Source: Collimonas pratensis
Lineage (GTDB): Bacteria > Pseudomonadota > Gammaproteobacteria > Burkholderiales > Burkholderiaceae_D
Direction: 5' to 3'
Length of the DNA: 64,000 nt
Assembly: GCF_001584185.1 (NCBI RefSeq)
Contig: NZ_CP013234.1
Span: 4,836,001 to 4,900,000 of the forward strand
The notes beneath the pieces were generated by a model. It did not search any database. It had not been told where the DNA came from and worked only from the letters and a program-made list of their open reading frames with translations. Shown in pieces: positions 27,240 through 35,845 of the stretch (its first letter is position 1; every line of letters begins with the position of its first letter). The position numbers and the translations under genes were made by a program.

Positions 27240-27988
27240 AGCAAAGCCCGCAAGCCACCCGGCGCCAGCTTACGGAGCAGTCCGTAGCGTCTGGCGGCAA
27301 ACGCCAGCGCCGCGGCCAGAATCGCCGCAAAAAGCAGCCCTGCTCCGGCCAGCCAGGCGTCGCCGGCGTTGCGGCGTAGAGATCTCGCGGCTGGCAAGTC
27401 GGCGCCGGCCACCATCGTCACGCTGACGTTGTCATAGGTCAGCCCTTCCACCGCATGCACAACCAGGTTCTTGATGCTCGGCACCAGCGAAGCGACATCG
27501 GTGCCAGGCAAATACTTGACGAACACCGCTGCCGACGAGGGTTTGACTTCGTTGGCCAACGGATCGTTATTCGGCAGGACGATCTGAACACTGGCGTAAC
27601 TGACACCGTCAATCCGTGAAAGCACCTCCGACAGCTGCTGCGACACCCCATAGATAAAACGCACCCGCTCTTCGGTGGGCGTAGAGATCAGGCCATCCTT
27701 CTTGAACATCTCACCGAGATTTTCGTGCTTCTGATGCGGCATACCCTGCGACCGCAGCACATTGATGGCCTGCGCAAAATCCCGTTCTTCTGCTCTCACC
27801 GCCCAGCTTTTTCCGCTTTCGTCTTTCTGCTTGGATGCGGAAATGCCGGCGTCGAGCAGCGCCGCCAGCATGTCGTTGGCGTCGGCTTCGGATAGTTGTG
27901 CAAACAGCTGTTCGCTGCAACCGCTGATGAGTACAACGCTCAGCAAAGCGATGCATAGTCTGCAGTGCAACGACGGATAGTGTGGCAT
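27218..27988 (-). CDS. sctJ: T3SS inner-membrane ring lipoprotein SctJ (HrcJ)
   Basis: ATG 27988 has AGGAG upstream. A lipoprotein signal ends in LISGC (Cys24). The two ring-building domains follow (LSEADANDMLAALLDAGISA; IDGVSYASVQIVLPNNDP), then a C-terminal membrane helix (LAGAGLLFAAILAAALAFAA) and a short basic tail. The SctJ/FliF fold builds the periplasmic face of the inner-membrane ring. 256 residues is normal. Confidence 0.95.
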   Translation of the reverse strand: MPHYPSLHCRLCIALLSVVLISGCSEQLFAQLSEADANDMLAALLDAGISASKQKDESGKSWAVRAEERDFAQAINVLRSQGMPHQKHENLGEMFKKDGLISTPTEERVRFIYGVSQQLSEVLSRIDGVSYASVQIVLPNNDPLANEVKPSSAAVFVKYLPGTDVASLVPSIKNLVVHAVEGLTYDNVSVTMVAGADLPAARSLRRNAGDAWLAGAGLLFAAILAAALAFAARRYGLLRKLAPGGLRALLWRSKPS

Positions 27989-27997
27989 CTGGCGCTC

Positions 27998-28423
27998 CTA
28001 TTGATTCTTTACCAAGGTCTGGATGGCGCCCTTGCTGCCTTGCGCAAGCGTTTGTCCGAGATACAGCTTGGCTGTCAAAGTAGCGACGTCAAGCTGTACC
28101 TTTACCGATTGCGCCACCACTTCTTGCATGCTCATCTTGTCGGCGCCCGCGGCGAACGCGTCGACCTTACCGGTCAAGTTCCCCATGGCCTGATCTTGCT
28201 GCGTAATCATTTCCGATACCGCGGAAGGTCCCTGGAAGTGCGTTACGCTTTGTGGTGAAAGGCGCGCTTGCTCGAACTTGGCGCGAAATTGTTCGACCAG
28301 ATCGCTACGTGGCACCGGCGTCGCCCCACCCGCGGCCCCCGCGCTTTCCTTGGCGGCGCCGGCGCCACCCTGCATTGCGGGTGCGCTTGAGATCGGTGGC
28401 AGTGGTGAAATTATCATACTCAT
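27998..28423 (-). CDS. sctI: T3SS inner-rod protein SctI (HrpB2)
   Basis: ATG 28423 has AAGGAGATC upstream. The 141 residues have a Pro/Ala/Gly-rich N-terminus and a conserved C-terminal helix region (VVAQSVKVQLDVATLTAKLY, then LGQTLAQGSKGAIQTLVKNQ) like HrpB2. The protein forms the periplasmic rod between export apparatus and pilus and is an early substrate. It lies 9 bases from sctJ. Confidence 0.92.
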   Translation of the reverse strand: MSMIISPLPPISSAPAMQGGAGAAKESAGAAGGATPVPRSDLVEQFRAKFEQARLSPQSVTHFQGPSAVSEMITQQDQAMGNLTGKVDAFAAGADKMSMQEVVAQSVKVQLDVATLTAKLYLGQTLAQGSKGAIQTLVKNQ

Positions 28424-28433
28424 ATTGATCTCC

Positions 28434-28904
28434 TTAAGCGCGCAGATGCCGGTGTTGTAACAAAAATTGCAATTGACTCTTGTCGATCTGCGCCACAGGC
28501 GGCCGTTTCGCCGCCTTGTCGCCTGCCTGCCCCATCAGGGTAGTCATGAGCTCGATCGAGTCGGCATCCTCCTTACCCGACATGACTTCATTTGCATAGT
28601 GGCGCCAGGACTCATCATTCTGATTGGCCAGGCAGATCGCCAGCAGCGAACTGACGTAAGGACCGAACGATCCTCGCAAAGGCTGCTGCTCAAGCTCTCG
28701 CAACAGACGCACGGCGTCGGAGAAACGCCTCTGACGGATCAATATCCAGGCGTCGTACGCGCGCAGTTCGATAAACCCCGGCCGCATCAGGTGCACCGCA
28801 GCCAGCAGGCGCTCGGTTGGCTCAATATAGCTATGCTTGGCGCCGAACATCAATAGTTCGATCAGCCCCGTTAACAGCTCGTTACTGCAATTTCCCATCT
28901 TCAT
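28434..28904 (-). CDS. hrpB1: HrpB1/HrpK-family T3SS protein
   Basis: ATG 28904 (GAGGAG upstream) gives 156 residues, the usual HrpB1 length; an in-frame start ten codons upstream has no ribosome site. The tetratricopeptide-like helices (LLAAVHLMRPGFIELRAYDA; RQRRFSDAVRLLRELEQQPL) are typical of this family. Xanthomonas HrpB1 is a periplasmic peptidoglycan-binding protein, though no signal peptide is seen here. It is the first gene of the minus-strand operon behind an exact hrpII box. Confidence 0.9.
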   Translation of the reverse strand: MKMGNCSNELLTGLIELLMFGAKHSYIEPTERLLAAVHLMRPGFIELRAYDAWILIRQRRFSDAVRLLRELEQQPLRGSFGPYVSSLLAICLANQNDESWRHYANEVMSGKEDADSIELMTTLMGQAGDKAAKRPPVAQIDKSQLQFLLQHRHLRA

Positions 28905-29015
28905 ATTCGGCTCCTCGAAGAAAAACCCCCGCACGCCGCCCTGAGAACAGCACGCATTGCGCGGTAAGTAGTAACGGAAGATAAATCAGCTTCGCAGCCG
29001 TTGCCGCCGCAGATA

Positions 29016-29039
29016 CGAACCTGCATCGCAACTAGCGAA
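29016..29039 (-). promoter_or_regulatory. hrpII/PIP box of the hrpB1-sctC operon
   Basis: Exact TTCG-N16-TTCG on the minus strand, 110 bases upstream of hrpB1. With the plus-strand box at 29086 it makes a compact divergent promoter for the whole apparatus. Confidence 0.9.
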
Positions 29040-29085
29040 ACATCGCGCCGCGTTACAACTTCCCGAATTCGGCATTTCCTCCTGT

Positions 29086-29109
29086 TTCGCCACAATGCGC
29101 ATCGGTTCG
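29086..29109 (+). promoter_or_regulatory. hrpII/PIP box of the sctU-hpaA operon
   Basis: Exact TTCG-N16-TTCG followed at the right distance by CAATAAT (29141-29147) as -10; sctU starts at 29177. Confidence 0.9.
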
Positions 29110-29176
29110 CATTCACGCTCTTGCCGACGTCGCGCCGGCGCAATAATCGCCTCACACCTTATTTCGGTATACATCC

Positions 29177-30244
29177 ATGTCCGACGAAAAAACCGAAGAA
29201 CCCAGTGAGAAGAAACTGACCGACGCCCGGCGCGACGGCGAAACGTCGAAAAGCCAGGATTTGCCGTTTGCGGCCATTCTATTCAGTGCGGCGATCGGTT
29301 TCTCGCTGGGCGGCCCTGTCATGACGGAACAATTACGTCTGCTGCTGCGCATGGGGCTCGACGTTGCGAATGCACAATCGGAAAATTTTAGCTATACCGA
29401 TGCGCTAGTGACTGCCGGCACGCGCGGCTTAGCCCTTTGTCTACCCATAGCGCTAATCGCTGCTTTGATTTCGGCTGCCGTTATTGCGGCGCAAGTCGGA
29501 TTGCAGCTCGCTTTCAAGCCGCTGGAACTGAAATTCAATTCAATCAACCCGGCATCAGGACTGAAGCGGATTTTCTCGATGCGCTCGATGATAGAACTGG
29601 CAAAAACCGTGATCAAAGCTTGCATTTTGGGCGCGGTATTGTGGAAAACCGTGCTGATACTGATGCCATTGCTGATTGGTGTCGTGTATCAGCCGATTCT
29701 GGGATTGGACAGCATCGCCTGGAGCGCTCTGTGCAAGATGCTCGCCATCTCTGCCGTGGTTTTCCTGGTGATAGGCGCGGCCGATTTTGCTATCCAGCAC
29801 TGGTTGTTCATCAGAGACCACCGCATGAGCAAGGATGAAGTCAAACGGGAGAACAAGGAAAGCAACGGCAATCCGCAAATCAAGCAAGAGCTGCGCAAAC
29901 TGTCAAAAGAACTTGCCAATTCGCCGCAAAAATCGCATGTGGGACAGGCGAATGTGGTGGTGGTCAATCCGACCCACTACGCTGTCGCCCTACGCTATGC
30001 GCCTGAAGAATGCGGCTTGCCGCGCGTCATCGCCAAAGGCACCGATGATGAAGCGCGCGTCATCCGTGAACTGGCGGCTTTGCATGGCGTCCCGATCGTC
30101 GGCAACCCGCCATTGGCGCGCGCACTTTATCTGGTTGCTCTGGAAGAAACCATCCCCGAAACCCTTTTCGACGCGGTAGCAGCAGTGCTCGCCTGGGTTG
30201 ATGATATGGGCAAAGGCCACACCACAGCTGTCAATCCAGTTTGA
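29177..30244 (+). CDS. sctU: T3SS switch protein SctU (HrcU)
   Basis: The 355 residues begin with the family signature MSDEKTEEPSEKKLTDARRD, then four membrane helices. The cytoplasmic autocleavage domain carries NPTH at 264-267 (VVVVNPTHYAVALRY). Self-cleavage between N and P allows the switch from early to late substrates. The gene is first in the plus-strand operon; its stop lies 11 bases before the sctV start. Confidence 0.97.
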   Translation: MSDEKTEEPSEKKLTDARRDGETSKSQDLPFAAILFSAAIGFSLGGPVMTEQLRLLLRMGLDVANAQSENFSYTDALVTAGTRGLALCLPIALIAALISAAVIAAQVGLQLAFKPLELKFNSINPASGLKRIFSMRSMIELAKTVIKACILGAVLWKTVLILMPLLIGVVYQPILGLDSIAWSALCKMLAISAVVFLVIGAADFAIQHWLFIRDHRMSKDEVKRENKESNGNPQIKQELRKLSKELANSPQKSHVGQANVVVVNPTHYAVALRYAPEECGLPRVIAKGTDDEARVIRELAALHGVPIVGNPPLARALYLVALEETIPETLFDAVAAVLAWVDDMGKGHTTAVNPV

Positions 30245-30255
30245 AGGAAATTTAC

Positions 30256-32178
30256 ATGAAATCGTCGCGCCTCTTCAATATCAGCGGCGAAGTCGGCATC
30301 GTAGCATTGGTGATCGCGGTTATCGCCTTGATGATCCTGCCTTTGCCCACGTTCCTGATCGATATGCTGCTGGGCCTGAATATCACCATCAGCATCGTGC
30401 TGCTGATGGTGACAATGTACATTCCCAGCGCCACATCGCTGTCGGCTTTTCCCTCCCTGCTGTTGTTTACCACCTTGTTCCGCCTGTCGCTTAACATCGC
30501 GTCGACCAAATCGATCTTGCTTAACGCCGAAGCCGGCCACATCATCGAGAGCTTCGGTGAGCTGGTGGTCGGCGGCAATCTGGTGGTCGGGCTGGTTGTG
30601 TTCCTGATCATCGCAACCGTGCAATTCATCGTTATCGCCAAAGGCTCGGAACGAGTGGCTGAGGTGGGCGCGCGTTTCACCCTGGATGCTATGCCGGGCA
30701 AGCAGATGAGCATTGACGCCGACGTCAAGGCAGGCAATATTTCGGTCGACGACGCCAGGCAGCGACGTGCGCTGCTGGCCATTGAGAGCCAGCTGCATGG
30801 CGGCATGGACGGCGCGATGAAATTCGTCAAGGGAGATGCGATCGCCGGCCTGGTCATCACCATGGTCAATATTCTCGCCGGCATGGTGATCGGCGTCAGC
30901 TACCATGGCATGAGCGCCGGCGAAGCCGCCAACCGCTTTTCCGTGCTTTCCATTGGCGATGCGATGGTTTCGCAAATTCCCTCCTTGTTGATCTCGGTCG
31001 CGGCAGGCATCTTGATCACGCGCGTGGCTGACGAGCATAGCCGTCCGAGCTCGCTAGGCATGGATATCGCTTCGCAGCTGTCAACCAATGCGAATGCATT
31101 GTTTAGCGCTTCGGCAATGTTATGTGGGTTCGCATTGGTGCCAGGCTTTCCAACCACCTTGTTCCTGGTATTGGCAACTGCCATCTTCGTCGGCGGCTAT
31201 AACTTGCGACGCAAGCAGCAGCAATCCAAGCCCGATTCCGGCACCGAACTATCCGCTCTGCGCACCGATGGTGTCAAAGGGGGCGCGCCCAGCATCGCGC
31301 AGCATGCTCCGGCGTTCGCCGTTCCATTATCAATACGCTTATCGAAAAAACTCAGCGGCCGGCTCGCCGAGACGGCCTTAAACCAGGCCCTGACCGAGAT
31401 ACGGCTGCGGCTGGTGGAAGAACTCGGTCTGCCTTTTCCGCGCACCGCGGTGTGGACCGCCCACGACTTGTCCGGCATGTCATACCAAATCCTGCTGCAA
31501 GAGGTTCCGCTGCCGCCGGTAGAGATGTCGGAGTCGGTCAGCCAGGGCGAAAAGGCGTTGGCTGACGATGTGTTCGATTCGGTGCGGCGTGAAGCGCATC
31601 TCTTCGTCGGACTGCAAGAAACGCAATGGATACTGGACCGCATCGGAGCGGAATATCCGGGTCTGGTCGCCGAGGTGCAGAAAGTCTCGACCGTGCCGAA
31701 GATAGCAGAAGTATTCAGGCGCCTTCTCGAAGAGCAGGTGCCCATCCGGAATATCCGGGCAATCCTGGAAAGCCTGGTTGCATGGGGCGCCAAGGAAAAG
31801 GACGTTCTGATGCTGACCGAATACGTGCGCGGAGATCTCGGCCGCTTCATCGCCCACCGGGCGACGGCAGGCACCGGAAAAATGCAGGCGATCGTGCTCG
31901 ACGCCGATGTTGAGCAGGCGATTCGCCAGGCTATCAAACCCACCCCGGCAGGCAATTTTCTGACACTTGAACCGCAGCAAATCGACGCGCTGCTGGAGTC
32001 TGTCCAAAGCGCCATCGGCAGCGAATCTGCGGCTGGCCTCTCGGTCGTTACGGCAATGGATATCCGACGCTACTTCCGGCGCATGATTGAACAAGGCTTT
32101 CCGTCGTTGCAAGTGTATTCATTCCAGGAGCTGGGTGCGAATGTCGAGCTGCAGCCGGTCGGTGTGGTTAATCTCTAG
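30256..32178 (+). CDS. sctV: T3SS export gate SctV (HrcV)
   Basis: ATG 30256 follows GAAGGAAA; the in-frame TTG at 30241 is inside the sctU stop region. The 640 residues start with a block of about seven or eight membrane helices and the FHIPEP-type signatures (PSLLLFTTLFRLSLNIASTK; VEVGARFTLDAMPGKQMSID-like loop). A large cytoplasmic domain (from about 345) docks chaperone-substrate complexes as a nonameric ring. Length is normal. Confidence 0.97.
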   Translation: MKSSRLFNISGEVGIVALVIAVIALMILPLPTFLIDMLLGLNITISIVLLMVTMYIPSATSLSAFPSLLLFTTLFRLSLNIASTKSILLNAEAGHIIESFGELVVGGNLVVGLVVFLIIATVQFIVIAKGSERVAEVGARFTLDAMPGKQMSIDADVKAGNISVDDARQRRALLAIESQLHGGMDGAMKFVKGDAIAGLVITMVNILAGMVIGVSYHGMSAGEAANRFSVLSIGDAMVSQIPSLLISVAAGILITRVADEHSRPSSLGMDIASQLSTNANALFSASAMLCGFALVPGFPTTLFLVLATAIFVGGYNLRRKQQQSKPDSGTELSALRTDGVKGGAPSIAQHAPAFAVPLSIRLSKKLSGRLAETALNQALTEIRLRLVEELGLPFPRTAVWTAHDLSGMSYQILLQEVPLPPVEMSESVSQGEKALADDVFDSVRREAHLFVGLQETQWILDRIGAEYPGLVAEVQKVSTVPKIAEVFRRLLEEQVPIRNIRAILESLVAWGAKEKDVLMLTEYVRGDLGRFIAHRATAGTGKMQAIVLDADVEQAIRQAIKPTPAGNFLTLEPQQIDALLESVQSAIGSESAAGLSVVTAMDIRRYFRRMIEQGFPSLQVYSFQELGANVELQPVGVVNL

Positions 32179-32180
32179 CC

Positions 32181-32804
32181 ATGGATAACCGCTTCCGGCA
32201 GGCGCGCGAATTGCGGGTCCTGCGACTTTCTTCTGAACATTCAGACATCACGCCAAGCCGGCCCGCACGACAGCGGACGGCACGTTTTGCCACACTTTTC
32301 GGAGCCGCCCGGCGGGAGCTGATAGACGGCGCCAGCGCCGGCTCCGAAGATAGATCGATGGATGACGACGCCGACCAGCGGGAGGTAGCTCCGTCAGTCA
32401 TGCCGGATCAGGATAGCCGGGCGGCGACAACTACCAAAGCGGCGGATGGCAACGACGCCGAGCGGGATGGACTCGCCGCTCTGCGGGCGCACATGATCAG
32501 ACAGTGTTCGCAGGCAGCGGAGGCCGACCTGGTCGTCGAGCATCTGGCTGAACGCGTCGCAAATTTCTGTTTGTCGCCGGCCGTTAAGAGAGGCGGAACC
32601 TGGGAAGTAACCATCGTACTCAATCCGGCCATCCTGCCTGAGACCAACCTGCATTTAAATCTTTCGCCATTCCGGCTGTGGCTTCGCTTCGATTCCAATG
32701 ATGCACGAGCCAATGACCTAATCTGCCTGAACACGGATGCATTGCTACAGCGCCTGCGTTCCCGGCTCGATGCCAGCTTCGATATCGACGTCGAGACGGC
32801 CTGA
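32181..32804 (+). CDS. sctP: T3SS substrate-specificity protein SctP (HpaC/HpaP)
   Basis: The gene starts two bases after the sctV stop. The 207 residues comprise a variable hydrophilic N-terminus and a C-terminal domain (WEVTIVLNPAILPETNLHLN) like the T3S4 domain of HpaC/HpaP. This protein class contacts the SctU cytoplasmic domain to trigger the substrate switch. Position between sctV and sctQ is as in Xanthomonas (hpaC) and Ralstonia (hpaP). Confidence 0.88.
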   Translation: MDNRFRQARELRVLRLSSEHSDITPSRPARQRTARFATLFGAARRELIDGASAGSEDRSMDDDADQREVAPSVMPDQDSRAATTTKAADGNDAERDGLAALRAHMIRQCSQAAEADLVVEHLAERVANFCLSPAVKRGGTWEVTIVLNPAILPETNLHLNLSPFRLWLRFDSNDARANDLICLNTDALLQRLRSRLDASFDIDVETA

Positions 32805-32829
32805 GCCTTCAAAAAAGAGACGGATTCTT

Positions 32830-33930
32830 ATGCATAAGCAAGTCACGGAGAAAGTCAGGGCAACACCGATCGCCAACCGCCTGCGTTCATATCCGCCAGC
32901 GCTGGCCAGTCTGTCCCGAGGTGTATTCGATGCGCGTAGCACGATGCGCATCGCAGTCGGCGCTATCGGCATCGAACTGCGTGCCATGCCGGCAGCATCG
33001 ATTAGCTTCAAACGCGCTGCAACGTTGCGCCTGGATTCCTCCTACGGCGTACTGACCGCACTCATTGACCTGGCTGGCCATCCGGCGCTTGAAGCGATCG
33101 CGCTCGACAGCAACCGTCAAAGGAGTACCGCTTTGGCCAATCTGTGGCTAACGCCACTGCTCGAAAAACTGGCGGCCAATGGCTATCCTCAACCAAGCGT
33201 TGCGGAACTGACGCTGGTCGACGTATCTACGGCGACGCAGGGACTGGCATTCGGATTCCGGCTCGCAGCGGCAAAGACTTGCCCTGAGATTGCTGAAGTT
33301 GCTGTGATTGTCGATCTGCCGCTGCCACTGGCGACGTTGCTCGAGCGGCAATGGCTGACTGCATCCGGTGCCGCGCAAGCACTACCCGCCGCACTATCCC
33401 TGCCCACCCATCTGCGGCTGCGCAGCCGCCATTGCAGCCAGGCCTTGCTCGCTTCTTTACGTTGCGGCGACATCTTGCTCGGCTGGCAGCCACGCGGAAA
33501 TCACGTACGCGGCGCAGCTATCGACAACGTCACGCTGCGCTGGGGCGCTGGCAACGGCTGGTGCGCCACGGCACAGGCAAGCGTCGCGGCACACACCATA
33601 ACCCTGGAGAACAAACCTATGACAACGACCTACAATCTAGACAACGACCAGCTTGCGGAACGAGAAGTGACGGAAGCGGCGGAGCAGATCGATGTCGGAC
33701 AGCTTGAGATTCCGGTCCATCTTGAGATTGTCACGCTTAATTTGCCCATAGCGCAAATCGCCGCACTGGAACCCGGATGCATCCTGGAGCTCCCGGTTCC
33801 GGTAGACGACGCCCAGATTCGGCTGGTTTCGCATGGCCAGGTTCTGGCGTTTGGCGAACTGGTAGCAGTCGGCGGCCAGCTGGGCCTGCAAATTCACCGC
33901 ATGGCAGAACGCAATGACCGGCTCTCCTGA
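32830..33930 (+). CDS. sctQ: T3SS sorting-platform protein SctQ (HrcQ)
   Basis: ATG 32830 is chosen over an in-frame start inside sctP. The 366 residues end in a SpoA/FliN-like domain (PVHLEIVTLNLPIAQIAALE, LELPVPVDDAQIRLVSHGQV, then LAFGELVAVGGQLGLQIHRM). It forms the cytoplasmic platform that queues substrates. Both parts are fused in one gene (not split as HrcQA/QB), as in Xanthomonas and Ralstonia. The end overlaps sctR by 17 bases. Confidence 0.93.
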   Translation: MHKQVTEKVRATPIANRLRSYPPALASLSRGVFDARSTMRIAVGAIGIELRAMPAASISFKRAATLRLDSSYGVLTALIDLAGHPALEAIALDSNRQRSTALANLWLTPLLEKLAANGYPQPSVAELTLVDVSTATQGLAFGFRLAAAKTCPEIAEVAVIVDLPLPLATLLERQWLTASGAAQALPAALSLPTHLRLRSRHCSQALLASLRCGDILLGWQPRGNHVRGAAIDNVTLRWGAGNGWCATAQASVAAHTITLENKPMTTTYNLDNDQLAEREVTEAAEQIDVGQLEIPVHLEIVTLNLPIAQIAALEPGCILELPVPVDDAQIRLVSHGQVLAFGELVAVGGQLGLQIHRMAERNDRLS

Positions 33931-34561
33931 CATTGCATCGCTGCTGATCGCAGCGCTTGCCCTCGCCATCTTGCCGTTCGCCGCGATGGTCGTGACGTCT
34001 TATACGAAGATCGTCGTGGTGCTCGGCCTGCTGCGCAACGCTCTCGGCTTGCAGCAAGTGCCGCCGACCTCGGTGCTGAACGGCGTTGCCATCATCATTT
34101 CATGCTTCGTGATGGCGCCGGTCGGCATGGAAGCTGTCAAGCACGCGCAGCTGTCAAGCGAACAAACCGCCGGATCGCAGATCATGCCGTTATTCGATGC
34201 CGCGCGCGAGCCGTTTCGCGCCTTTTTGCGCAAGCATACATCGGAACGCGAGAAGGCGTTTTTCATGCGCTCGGCGCGCCAGATCTGGCCGCCGGAACGG
34301 GCCGCGGAGCTGAAACCGGACGACTTGATCGTACTGGCGCCGGCGTTCGTATTGAGTGAACTGACCGCAGCTTTCAAGATCGGCTTCCTGCTCTACCTGT
34401 GTTTCATCGTGATCGATCTGGTGATCGCCAACGTGCTGATGGCATTGGGACTATCCCAGGTCAATCCGAGCAACGTCGCGATTCCATTCAAGCTGCTGCT
34501 GTTCATATCGCTGGACGGCTGGTCCACCTTGGTCCACGGACTCATATCCACTTATCGGTGA
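33914..34561 (+). CDS. sctR: T3SS export-apparatus protein SctR (HrcR)
   Basis: The 215 residues have four membrane helices and the SctR/FliP signatures (TSYTKIVVVLGLLRNALGLQ; NVAIPFKLLLFISLDGW). It forms the pentameric core of the export pore with SctS and SctT. The start is inside the last codons of sctQ, indicating coupled translation. Confidence 0.97.
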   Translation: MTGSPDIASLLIAALALAILPFAAMVVTSYTKIVVVLGLLRNALGLQQVPPTSVLNGVAIIISCFVMAPVGMEAVKHAQLSSEQTAGSQIMPLFDAAREPFRAFLRKHTSEREKAFFMRSARQIWPPERAAELKPDDLIVLAPAFVLSELTAAFKIGFLLYLCFIVIDLVIANVLMALGLSQVNPSNVAIPFKLLLFISLDGWSTLVHGLISTYR

Positions 34562-34565
34562 AGCC

Positions 34566-34826
34566 ATGGAATATGACGCAATCACCCACATGACGACGCA
34601 GGCGTTGACGCTGGCCCTGCTGGTTTCCCTGCCGGTTGTCGGCATTGCTGCAATCACCGGCCTGGTAGTGGCTTTTCTGCAGGCGATTACCTCGCTGCAG
34701 GATTCCAGCATTTCGCAGGGCATTAAAATGATTGTCGTGACGGTGGTGGTGGTTATCAGCGCGCCGTGGGCCGCCGCCGCGATCCAGAACTATGCACGTT
34801 CCGTGTTCCAGGTGATCTTCCCATGA
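34566..34826 (+). CDS. sctS: T3SS export-apparatus protein SctS (HrcS)
   Basis: The 86 residues form two membrane helices with the SctS/FliQ pattern (VGIAAITGLVVAFLQAITSL, QDSSISQGIKMIVV). It completes the SctRST channel. The stop overlaps the hpaA start by four bases (ATGA). Confidence 0.97.
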   Translation: MEYDAITHMTTQALTLALLVSLPVVGIAAITGLVVAFLQAITSLQDSSISQGIKMIVVTVVVVISAPWAAAAIQNYARSVFQVIFP

Positions 34827-35701
34827 GCATCACACGTATCGGCAGCTGGGGCAACCTGAGCCAGGTGGAAGATGAGGAGCAGACGATCCAGCTTCCAATT
34901 CCCGGCCACCATCGCCACCGGGCTTCTGCCCTGCGCGCCAGGCGGCAGTCGGCGCGGCGCGGCGCCAGCGGTGATCCGGAGCAGCTGGATTCAGGCGCCA
35001 TGAGCGACGATTTGCTGATGATGCTGGAAGAGCATGCCTCCTCGAAACGGACAAAACTCAGCACCATAAATTTCCACCAATCCAGCGACGATGGCAGGCC
35101 GTCCGACCACGACCAGCGCGAAGGCCGCCGCGATAGTGCAAGCCATGCCGGACGCATGCAATTTGATGCCGCGGGCTGGGCGCGTACTATCGACACCATG
35201 CGGCCCGCCGGAGGTCCAATCCGGAAAGAAGCGCTGCTGCTCGACACCTGGCCGTTGGCGCATGGCACCAAGTTGCCGTTGCAAGGCCAGGCGGCCGCCG
35301 AAACAGCATTACTTGGGGTACGCGACAACCTGGTTTCCGGCAAGGCGCAATCAGGCACGACCTACAGGATTCTGGCAATCATGCGCGAATTTTTGCAAAT
35401 GCCGGTTGCAGCGCGCGCGCAGACAACCACTTTGCACATGGTGCGCGACCGTCTGGTGGCGCTGACAGGATCGGGAAAGCAGCCAGCACCAGCAGCAACT
35501 GGAACCGACGATTCCTCCTCCGCAATCCAGCTGTTTCGATCCGGCTCGGCGTCCCGCCAAGCATGCACTCCGGCCGAGGAAACCATGAATCTGCTGTTGC
35601 CCCTGTTGTTGCTGAGCCTGTCCCGCAAACGTACAGACATGGAACTCGCGATCGGCATCTCGAAGCTTTCCGCACTTATCCTGCGCGGCCGCGGATGGTA
35701 G
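34823..35701 (+). CDS. hpaA: HpaA-like T3SS export-control protein
   Basis: ATG 34823 overlaps the sctS stop. The 292 residues are hydrophilic, with an Arg-rich stretch near residues 35-50 (HHRHRASALRARRQSARRGA) like the nuclear-localisation-type signals of HpaA. The C-terminal portion is helical (LLLPLLLLSLSRKRTDMELA, then IGISKLSALILRGRGW). In Xanthomonas HpaA sits in this exact position, is itself secreted and binds the chaperone HpaB. The name rests on position, length and this basic region. Confidence 0.8.
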   Translation: MSITRIGSWGNLSQVEDEEQTIQLPIPGHHRHRASALRARRQSARRGASGDPEQLDSGAMSDDLLMMLEEHASSKRTKLSTINFHQSSDDGRPSDHDQREGRRDSASHAGRMQFDAAGWARTIDTMRPAGGPIRKEALLLDTWPLAHGTKLPLQGQAAAETALLGVRDNLVSGKAQSGTTYRILAIMREFLQMPVAARAQTTTLHMVRDRLVALTGSGKQPAPAATGTDDSSSAIQLFRSGSASRQACTPAEETMNLLLPLLLLSLSRKRTDMELAIGISKLSALILRGRGW

Positions 35702-35706
35702 TCAAG

Positions 35707-35730
35707 TTCGTTCGCAAGCCAATGAATTCG
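35707..35730 (+). promoter_or_regulatory. hrpII/PIP box of the sctD unit
   Basis: Exact TTCG-N16-TTCG in the gap after hpaA, with TAGACT (35763-35768) as -10 and sctD starting at 35846. It gives sctD, hrpD6 and possibly the downstream array their own HrpB-dependent promoter. Confidence 0.85.
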
Positions 35731-35845
35731 CCCCTCGGCCTGTGGCCGGAAAAACGCAGAGATAGACTTATATCAAAGCAGTAAGGTGGAAAGCGGCAGC
35801 AGCCAGATTGATCCTGCTCCAATGACAGAACAAGGGAGTTAGCCC

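Noticed and set aside
30127..31038. 303-codon minus-strand frame
   Set aside because: Antisense shadow of sctU/sctV; Gln/His/Asp-rich composition typical of an antisense frame.
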